Positions 53,082 to 59,325 of a stretch of 59,325 bases of DNA are shown here, piece by piece. Origin of the DNA: Salibacteraceae bacterium (GTDB lineage Bacteria > Bacteroidota > Bacteroidia > Flavobacteriales_G > Salibacteraceae); NCBI GenBank assembly GCA_018401875.1, contig JAGYJZ010000014.1, positions 1-59,325 of the forward strand. The letters are read 5' to 3'. Each line of letters opens with the position of its first letter. Position 1 is the stretch's first letter. Position numbers and translations under genes: made by a program. The notes below the pieces were generated by a model, which did no database searches, was not told the origin of the DNA, and saw only the letters and a program-made list of their open reading frames with translations.

Positions 53082-54869
53082 TTATCCATAAAGTTCTTCA
53101 AGTTCCAATTTTTTAATTCTTGATGTTATTGCACCCCTTGTCCGCCCAAAATGTTTAGCCATATCTTTTACATTTACTCCTTCACAATACATTACTGTTA
53201 GTTCATTGTCAAGTTCAGGTGTCCAAGGTTTGTATGCGTCCTTATGTTTGGTTCTCACTTCTTCAACCGAATAAGCTTTTTCTGTTTTGCTTTCTGTCTT
53301 GTCGGCTTTTTGTGTCAATACTGCTTTTCTTTGTTGTTCTTTCTCTTCTTCACTCACAACTTTCATAACGTGAATTTGTGGAGATTTCGGAAACTCAGAA
53401 GGCATTAAAGGTTCGGGAATATGAATACTGTTTTTTGTCCGAGTAACTGCAACATAAAGCAAATTGATTTCTTCATTTAGTTTTGTGGCGTTGATTTCTT
53501 CGGCTTTCTTGTCTTCTTTTAATTTGGCTAATTTTTCTTCTGAAATAAAGTCGTTTACAAGTTGAATGGCATCATACTCCATTCCTTTGCAACGATGAAC
53601 TGTCGAGAAAATCATTTCTGCATTTTCTTTATCGTCATTGTCAACGTGTTTTTCTTTGATGGCTTTTATGATGTCAGGAATTTTATTTCCATACTCTTTA
53701 ACTATTTCAACCATCATTGCAAGCTGAACATCTTCTGTCTTTTCGATATAATCTTCTAGCTCGTCAAGGTCTTTCATTGCTTTGATTAGTTTGTCCTTAA
53801 TCAAGTGATGCTTTTCGTTGTAAAGATTTAGAACATCATAAAGGGAAGCTCCTTCGTCTGCGTATGTATAGGAATTGATATTACCTTCAAAGTAAATCTG
53901 TTTTACCTTTTTCTTTTCAGTTACATATTCGATTGCTTTAAGCAATAGTCCGAGATTGGTTCTTGCAAGAACAGCTTTGGTTTTAATTTCTTTGCTGTTG
54001 CCTTTTCCTGTGATTGGAATAGTTTGGTGTTCGTCAAGGTGTTTTTTCAATTTTAAAACTTCCATTGCAAGATTTGCAATGTCTTGACTAAATCGAAAGC
54101 TTGTCGAAAGATGATAAGTTTTAAAGTCGGCTTTTTCTAACGAGTTTACCGCAAATCGCCACCCGTAAATTTGTTGGTGTGTGTCGCCAACGATTACTTT
54201 GGTCGCTTTTTGATTAAAGAACACATCAAGCATTGCAGGAGATGCGTCTTGTCCTTCGTCAAAAAGTATGTAGTCGTAATTTAGGTTTGGGTTTGAAAGT
54301 TGAAATTTTTTTAGGTAGAAGTCGTGGGTAATTTCAATTTCTCCTTTATCCATTTTACTTAATAAAAGTCGAGATTGAGAAACGATGTAGTCGTAAAATG
54401 ATGAAACAAAAATTTTCGCTTTCGAGTCTGTTACTGTGTCAAGGTAGTTTAAGTCTTGAACTTTTTGCTTGTCGCTGTTGCAGAAATAGGCAATGAACTT
54501 GTTAATATGATTGGCAATGACATATTCTGTATGCTTTTCTCCGTTGCCTTGCAGTTTTAGAAGTTCGGCAATTTCATTTGTCTTGTAACCTTGCGGTCTT
54601 ACTTTGTATCCATTCTTAAAAACAATGTGTCTATAAGCCAAAGAATGTGCTGTCTCAACTTTTACATTGTTAAGTCCTTTGTCGGCAAACTTTTTGGCTG
54701 CTTCAAGTTTTACTGATTTGTTGAAAGCTAAATAAAGAATTTTACTTGTCGCTGGTCTTGTCTTGGCGTATTCAATTACGGTCGTAGTTTTCCCAGACCC
54801 GGCAACAGCATTTATTTTAATGTTTCCAGTCGAGTTGATGATGTCATATTGTTCTTTCGTTAACTCCAT
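53082..54869 (-). CDS. UvrD/FBH1-like SF1 helicase with C-terminal HTH
   Basis: The 595-aa protein has the superfamily 1A motifs: INAVAGSGKTTTVIEYA (Walker A), YDYILFDEGQDASPAML (Walker B), VIVGDTHQQIYGWR, LSTSFRFSQDIA, STVHRCKGMEYDAI and LLYVAVTRTK. The last ~50 residues form a separate DNA-binding HTH (PWTPELDNELTVMYCEGVNV, then GRTRGAITSRIKKL). It resembles FBH1-like and phage-defence-associated helicases. At 1.8 kb it would be a large cassette. Its role in the island is unknown. Confidence 0.88.
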   Translation of the reverse strand: MELTKEQYDIINSTGNIKINAVAGSGKTTTVIEYAKTRPATSKILYLAFNKSVKLEAAKKFADKGLNNVKVETAHSLAYRHIVFKNGYKVRPQGYKTNEIAELLKLQGNGEKHTEYVIANHINKFIAYFCNSDKQKVQDLNYLDTVTDSKAKIFVSSFYDYIVSQSRLLLSKMDKGEIEITHDFYLKKFQLSNPNLNYDYILFDEGQDASPAMLDVFFNQKATKVIVGDTHQQIYGWRFAVNSLEKADFKTYHLSTSFRFSQDIANLAMEVLKLKKHLDEHQTIPITGKGNSKEIKTKAVLARTNLGLLLKAIEYVTEKKKVKQIYFEGNINSYTYADEGASLYDVLNLYNEKHHLIKDKLIKAMKDLDELEDYIEKTEDVQLAMMVEIVKEYGNKIPDIIKAIKEKHVDNDDKENAEMIFSTVHRCKGMEYDAIQLVNDFISEEKLAKLKEDKKAEEINATKLNEEINLLYVAVTRTKNSIHIPEPLMPSEFPKSPQIHVMKVVSEEEKEQQRKAVLTQKADKTESKTEKAYSVEEVRTKHKDAYKPWTPELDNELTVMYCEGVNVKDMAKHFGRTRGAITSRIKKLELEELYG

Positions 54870-54913
54870 TTTCTGTATCTGTCATTCTGTGTCGGGTCGT
54901 CTTTCAGCATTGG

Positions 54914-55047
54914 CTATAACGGTTCCCAGCTAAGAAACGTGGGGCTTTTCGGAGAACTTTCCTGTCCGCCCGTGACGAAGATAGCCACAAAGAACAAACC
55001 CTGCTTTGAGCGTGTTCCGCCCCATGTTTGCTTAGGTGGTGTTAGCT
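54914..55047 (-). repeat. attC-like hairpin repeat 9
   Basis: 134 bp. On the minus strand it begins AGCTAAC, continues ACCACCTAAGCAAACATGGG, and ends CCGTTATAG. Arms pair as in repeats 4 and 7. It is the last copy seen; to its right the sequence returns to T9SS-secreted proteins. Confidence 0.65.
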
Positions 55048-55179
55048 CCAGTGCCTTTTTTTCTTTTTCATTTTTTCTGTCGCGGGTAGGAAAAGAAAGG
55101 CTCTTTAATGAAGCTTTGGTTCTGAGGGATGGAGTTGCGCGGCTTTATTAATGTGCCTTTTTGTGAGTGGGGTAGTCAC

Positions 55180-56496
55180 TTAGTTTGTTGTCTTTACAAT
55201 TCTCTTGGTCACAGTTTTTTGTTCTGTTTTAATTCTTAAAAAGTAAAGTCCATTTGGTAGATGTCCAATGTCAATGTCAGTAGACATATCATTCAAAGTT
55301 TCAAATTCTTCTAGCTTCAAACCTGAAACACTGAATAATTCTAACCTTTTAACCTTGGCTGTCGATGTAATTGCTGTCTGACCTGTTGTCGGGTTAGGAT
55401 GAATTTTAAAGTAAGTGGCTTCTTGTTCAGGTTGACTTAAACCGAGTGGCCAATCAATATAAATTGAATTTGTAAGCACTCGATGGTGTGCCTGTCCGTT
55501 TTTGTAGGCAGTCACATGATATGTTATAATGTAAGGATGGTTGCGCTTGTAAATGGAGTCGGTTATCCACGAAACGTTGACTGTAATACTGTCACCAATG
55601 TCAGTTACTGTGTAGTCGGTTTCGAAAAAACTGTGTTCGAAAATTTCGGAAGATGGATTAACACTAATGCTGTCCCATCCTTCTTTTGCAATGCGAAATG
55701 CGTAGTTCCATGTTTCATTGGTTGACACTTGAAACTCACGACCGTCAGTTTCAAAAAGACTATTATTGTCAATATTATCGTGACCAATTAAGTAGTTTAT
55801 GCAGCTATCAGTGACCTTTATTGAAAATCGCGCCATGTGAATTCCCATAATTTGATCCCAACGTCTCAACTCAGTCAAGTACAATACAAAATGATATAAT
55901 CCGGTGTCTGCATGGTTTGTCCATGATAATTCACCTGATAAAGGATTTACTTCTACACTATTGGGAATTGGCAAGTCTCCTGCGAGGTCGTTCAATTCAA
56001 AGTGAAGGCTGTCACCGTTAATTTCCTTTAGAAGTGTATTAACATAAAAGGATTCACTAGAACATCTGACTAATTCATATTTGAGGTCAAAAAGTGGTGA
56101 ATTGTGAAAATAAAATAGGCTTGGAGTGGTATACGTCACGTCCTGACGAAAATAATACGGAAAAGCACCACTTGAAACGTTATGTCCAACAAGCTCAAAG
56201 TCAACGAATGTTAAATCTCTTGCATAAGTGCCACACCCAGGATATTCATGAAATAAAATTGTATCAATGTTGTTCGATGCTTCAATTGCTATGGAGTCAT
56301 ACGTGCCATCACCATAGCCAAGTAAGATTGTGTCGAGGTTTGAATACTGATATGGGTCAAAGACATAAATCCGCATTGAGTCCATTGGTATACACCCCCA
56401 TTGATCTGTTTTATTTTCTATCCAAATATTTTGCGCCCTCGTTGAGAGGGCGCAGAAGATTAAAATATATATTATGATTCTAGAGTGTAATTTCAT
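55180..56496 (-). CDS. Secreted protein with T9SS type A sorting domain
   Basis: The 438-aa protein has a signal peptide (ending STRAQ), a large beta-rich middle (WGCIPMDSMRIYVFDPYQYS, then a putative Ig-like part around SGELSWTNHADTGLYHFVLY), and the T9SS type A C-terminal sorting domain (FKIHPNPTTGQTAI, LELFSVSGLKLEEF, LPNGLYFLRIKT). It is exported and probably processed and anchored at the surface. It follows the next gene by 3 bp and is likely co-transcribed. The ligand or enzyme activity is not apparent. Confidence 0.82.
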   Translation of the reverse strand: MKLHSRIIIYILIFCALSTRAQNIWIENKTDQWGCIPMDSMRIYVFDPYQYSNLDTILLGYGDGTYDSIAIEASNNIDTILFHEYPGCGTYARDLTFVDFELVGHNVSSGAFPYYFRQDVTYTTPSLFYFHNSPLFDLKYELVRCSSESFYVNTLLKEINGDSLHFELNDLAGDLPIPNSVEVNPLSGELSWTNHADTGLYHFVLYLTELRRWDQIMGIHMARFSIKVTDSCINYLIGHDNIDNNSLFETDGREFQVSTNETWNYAFRIAKEGWDSISVNPSSEIFEHSFFETDYTVTDIGDSITVNVSWITDSIYKRNHPYIITYHVTAYKNGQAHHRVLTNSIYIDWPLGLSQPEQEATYFKIHPNPTTGQTAITSTAKVKRLELFSVSGLKLEEFETLNDMSTDIDIGHLPNGLYFLRIKTEQKTVTKRIVKTTN

Positions 56497-56499
56497 ACT

Positions 56500-59034
56500 C
56501 TATTGTTTCACGATCTTAAATGTCTTGGTGCTCGATTTGGAAGCTACTTTGAGAACGTAAGTTCCAACTTCCAAATATTCGAGATTTAATACGCCATTTT
56601 CTGATCGTTCGCGTGAAATCAATCTTCCCTGAAGATCATAGAGTTCGATATGAGTTGCTTCCGAAAATCTTCCTGAAACACGAATTGTTTCGGTGAACGG
56701 ATTGGGGTAAACGGATGTGTTGGTTTCACTTAACTCGTCCACTTCCAAGGGGGAATCAGCCAAATCGAACAAGCAAATAAACCCTTCGGGGTAAGCATTA
56801 GATACACTTTGAAACCAAGAATTTCCTCCTGGGTCTTGAAATGGCAAACCCTGCTGAGAAATCATTGCACCACTGACATATAATTTATCAAGCCCATCTA
56901 TTTGAACTGAAAACATTTCGTCCTCGGCAAATTCAAATGTTCCTCCGTAACTTCCAACGAAGGAATTCCAATACAGATCATAGTTCTCATCCAAAGCCAT
57001 TACATACCCGTCTGTATGCACATCATTACCATCCTGATGTGTAGTTTCAACGTACATCACAGAAGGATTAGTTGAAGGAAAAGGTAGTCCGTTCGCAGAA
57101 CCACTAATCCCAGTTGCAATCAAACGATCATGGTGAAAAGTCATGTCGCGCATCTCATCGGATGAATCGTCTCCAAAGTACGAGCATTGCACCAAGTCTC
57201 GATTGGAATCGAATCGTGCAAACACACCATCACCGCGGTTCAGTGCAATCGTACCTGTTCCGCCATAGGTGTTTTGCAAAAAGGCACTGCCACTTGAGGT
57301 TAGAGGTAAATCTGAATCTGAGGTTGTATGTCCACTTATAACAATATCATTGTTTGAAGAAACATCAATATCCCAAAAATTATCTCGCTCGTTTCCACCA
57401 ATGAATGTAGTCCACTCTTGACTGTGATCCGTGTCAAATTGCGCTACAAAACCTTCAAAAGAGCCTCCATTTGAAGTAGCCTCATTGTATGCTCCGGTCA
57501 TAGACATGGTAGGGAATGAGCTATGATTGCTTGTAAATCCAGTTATTAAAAGTTTTCCGTTCTGATCTAGGTCGCAGCCATATATGAAGGTTCCTGCGCC
57601 ACCAAATGACGTAGACCATAACATTTGCCTATTAGCATTAAACTTTGCAATAAGTCCTATACCATTTATCGAATAGTAGGCTCCACCGCCAGGATCTTGA
57701 TATGGGTAATTTCCAGAACCCACAACGTAAAAATTGTCATTGGCATCAACCACAACACTTCGAAGACGTTCGCCATTTCCAAAATCACCGAAGTAAGTAG
57801 AGTAGGTTAATGAGCCACCAGGCGAAATTTCAATAATAACACCATCATCACATGATGTAGGATTTTGTCCTTGACAATCATTATTACTATCAAAGTATGC
57901 ACCACCACCTGGGTTTAGCAACGGAAAGTCAATTGATCTGGAATACGCAGCAATAACAAGACTGTTATTAGAGGTTAAGTCGAACCTAAACGGTTCACGC
58001 CCTGCATCGTCATCTTGAGAACCTCCAAGATACGTAGCCCAAATCAATTCATGATTCGAATTGAATTTCAGGAAAATAAAATCCCTCAAGCCTTCAAGGT
58101 CTTCCTGAATTGCCGTGTTGCTTGCAGGAAAGTCTGCACTGGTGGTATAACCTCCCGCATACAGATTTCCTGTGTTATCAGTTTCGAGATCGAGGATTTT
58201 GGTTTCACCATCACCACCTCCAACCAAAGTACACCAGTCGATGTACTCAGGGTCATCATCTCTTGAACCACTAGCTCCAAATTGAAAGATGAGGGTTTTG
58301 TCAGGATCCCATGAACCGAGGTCAGTAAACTGAAGTTTTCCGTTACCGTTGTGCGTGTATTTGGGTCTCCATGAAAGTTGGGTTACGTTCCCGCTTCCGT
58401 CCACTTCATAAGCAAGTCCTTCGGGAATTACATGAGAATAACCTGCTTTGTGAATCACGAGATAATTGAGAACCTCTGTAATATCATCGTAACCGTCAAC
58501 CGTCATTTCAAAATCCGCAGGGTCTGCACCATTTTCAAACACTATGGCCGATTTCGGGCCAAACTCGTTTGTGTAAAAATGAACGTCTATGTCCGTATAA
58601 AGGTCTTCGTAAACCACTCGCTTTCCAGATGAAAGGTTGTCGAATGTTCCCATTTCATTGTAGTACCGAATGTCGGCACTGGTGGGAGATAGTATTCTCG
58701 GGTTTACTTGGTTTGCGCCATTTGTAAACGCGAAGTCAAGTCTATGAATCGTGTCAGGTTTACTTTGATCTTCTGATCTTTTTCTTCCTGTGGTAAAGAA
58801 ATTAGAAGTGGTGAAGTACATAGTGCCAGGAGCGCCCAATGTATAAACCTGTATGACATCCGCCATCCATTGGACTTCACTTTTAAGTTGTCCGCCATTT
58901 TCAACGAACATGATTCGGTCTGATTCTGGTTCTCCTTTGCCGTCAGGGTAGATGGTTTGTGAGAATCCAATTGTTGAAAGAAGTATTCCAAAAGATGCGA
59001 TTATTAATTCGGAAAGTGTAACATTTGTCTTCAT
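56500..59034 (-). CDS. SBBP-repeat beta-propeller protein with T9SS sorting domain
   Basis: I use the ATG at 59034 (844 aa); an earlier one adds 16 residues before the signal peptide (MKTNVTLSELIIASFGILLS, cleaved after IGFSQ). The N-terminal ~200 residues have the IMFVENGGQLKSEVQWMADV region that precedes SBBP repeats in Bacteroidota. Between ~250 and 760, repeats of the form WATYLGGSQDDDAG...V.Y (also WSTSFGGAG, WTTFIGGNERDN, WNSFVGSYGG) build a beta-propeller. The last ~75 residues are a T9SS type A sorting domain (VYPNPFTETIRVSG, IELYDLQGRLI, LEVGTYVLKV). It is a surface protein of unknown ligand. Confidence 0.9.
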   Translation of the reverse strand: MKTNVTLSELIIASFGILLSTIGFSQTIYPDGKGEPESDRIMFVENGGQLKSEVQWMADVIQVYTLGAPGTMYFTTSNFFTTGRKRSEDQSKPDTIHRLDFAFTNGANQVNPRILSPTSADIRYYNEMGTFDNLSSGKRVVYEDLYTDIDVHFYTNEFGPKSAIVFENGADPADFEMTVDGYDDITEVLNYLVIHKAGYSHVIPEGLAYEVDGSGNVTQLSWRPKYTHNGNGKLQFTDLGSWDPDKTLIFQFGASGSRDDDPEYIDWCTLVGGGDGETKILDLETDNTGNLYAGGYTTSADFPASNTAIQEDLEGLRDFIFLKFNSNHELIWATYLGGSQDDDAGREPFRFDLTSNNSLVIAAYSRSIDFPLLNPGGGAYFDSNNDCQGQNPTSCDDGVIIEISPGGSLTYSTYFGDFGNGERLRSVVVDANDNFYVVGSGNYPYQDPGGGAYYSINGIGLIAKFNANRQMLWSTSFGGAGTFIYGCDLDQNGKLLITGFTSNHSSFPTMSMTGAYNEATSNGGSFEGFVAQFDTDHSQEWTTFIGGNERDNFWDIDVSSNNDIVISGHTTSDSDLPLTSSGSAFLQNTYGGTGTIALNRGDGVFARFDSNRDLVQCSYFGDDSSDEMRDMTFHHDRLIATGISGSANGLPFPSTNPSVMYVETTHQDGNDVHTDGYVMALDENYDLYWNSFVGSYGGTFEFAEDEMFSVQIDGLDKLYVSGAMISQQGLPFQDPGGNSWFQSVSNAYPEGFICLFDLADSPLEVDELSETNTSVYPNPFTETIRVSGRFSEATHIELYDLQGRLISRERSENGVLNLEYLEVGTYVLKVASKSSTKTFKIVKQ

Positions 59035-59072
59035 AGATAATAAGTTTGAATTTGTGATGAATTTGAACTTTG

Positions 59073-59109
59073 GAGCGGTCAATCTTTAGTCAGTGAGACC
59101 GCTCTTTTT
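59073..59109 (+). terminator. Plus-strand terminator-like hairpin
   Basis: GAGCGGTC (59073-59080) pairs with GACCGCTC (59097-59104), followed by five T residues. There is no plus-strand gene ahead of it, so it may instead be a 5' leader hairpin of the minus-strand SBBP transcript. Confidence 0.4.
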
Positions 59110-59187
59110 GGTTTATGGACTTTACTTTTTGGTTTTTATTCATAGGCGTTGTTTGTATTTAGGGTGTGCGTTTGGTGATGCAAATGT

Positions 59188-59212
59188 GTCTCGCTTTGAG
59201 CGAGACTTTTTT
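59188..59212 (+). terminator. Plus-strand intrinsic terminator
   Basis: An 8-bp stem (GTCTCGCT with AGCGAGAC) with a TTG loop and six T residues reads as a strong terminator on the plus strand. No plus-strand gene precedes it. The rest of 59105-59325 holds no supported gene. Confidence 0.6.
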
Positions 59213-59325
59213 GCATGTGTGCAGGAATTCAATTTTCTTTTCATTTTCAGTGTCCGTATTTCACGAAAATATGTTATATGTCTTCCGTGACCAAGAAAAA
59301 ATGTTAAATTTTAGTCTGTGGTTGT

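Noticed and set aside
52889..53101. Minus-strand 70-codon frame over repeat 8
   Set aside because: It overlaps the IS end, repeat 8 and the end of the helicase gene, so it cannot be a separate gene.
42728..55047. CRISPR array
   Set aside because: The repeats are 130 bp or longer, palindromic, diverged and separated by whole genes of very different length; there are no short regularly spaced repeats and no cas genes.
42728..55047. REP/MITE-type transposable hairpins as the explanation for the nine repeats
   Set aside because: The copies differ strongly in arm sequence, show no target duplications, keep a fixed polarity relative to genes, and contain gene stop codons. A decayed MITE family is not fully excluded, but it explains less.
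1..59325. tRNA or rRNA genes
   Set aside because: No convincing T-arm plus anticodon arrangement or rRNA sequence was seen by eye on either strand.

Overview
The window looks like a chromosomal segment of a Bacteroidota species, most likely in or near the Flavobacteriales. The evidence is a PorP/SprF-family protein paired with a PKD/gliding-motility C-terminal-domain adhesin, several secreted proteins with type IX secretion (T9SS) C-terminal sorting domains, a serC-serA-DUF1015 gene set, a topoisomerase IV pair, and promoters of the TTG...TAnnTTTG type. No rRNA, tRNA or CRISPR array was seen.

Positions 1-31.6 kb are ordinary core genome. In order they hold: a T9SS/surface group on the minus strand (1-4.9 kb); a LuxC-type acyl-CoA reductase and a SixA-like phosphatase; parE, a MORN/TonB-C gene and parC in one overlapping unit; a TRIC-family channel; an Lgt-like paralogue; a PepD dipeptidase; YaaA; a hybrid sensor kinase; two oxidoreductases; serC, a small secreted protein, serA and a DUF1015 gene; pgi; and a LytTR response regulator. 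Between 31.66 and 32.06 kb, two nearly identical 93-nt units each carry a promoter and an intrinsic terminator. I interpret them as tandem copies of a small RNA.

From 32.1 to 40.7 kb (minus strand) there is a three-gene surface-sugar operon: an RmlD-like reductase, a DegT-family enzyme with His in place of the PLP lysine, and a very long sulfatase-fold protein fused to a GDPD/menorin-like domain. After it come a frameshifted membrane-protein gene, an SRPBCC protein, a DoxX-like pair and small membrane proteins.

The stretch from 41 to 55 kb is an accessory island, visibly more AT-rich. Its unifying feature is nine imperfect palindromic repeats (eight of 132-134 bp, one of 167 bp) that begin with an ...AAC core and end with a GTT... 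core. They separate small genes that mostly point the same way and often end inside the repeat. This is the layout of an integron cassette array without a visible integrase (a CALIN-like array). Cargo read in the minus direction is: an SF1 helicase; a RelE-type toxin-antitoxin pair; a non-coding cassette present in two copies; an inverted TM2/TM2/DUF2752 block; abiEi-abiEii plus a truncated MmeI-like methyltransferase; vapBC; the second copy of the non-coding cassette; a 30-codon fragment of a dihydroorotase gene; DUF3050; and parD-parE. Three IS3-family insertions have damaged it: one truncates the ParE toxin, one ends the methyltransferase, and one lies upstream of the RelE-type pair.

The right end (55.2-59.0 kb) returns to two large T9SS-sorted secreted proteins.
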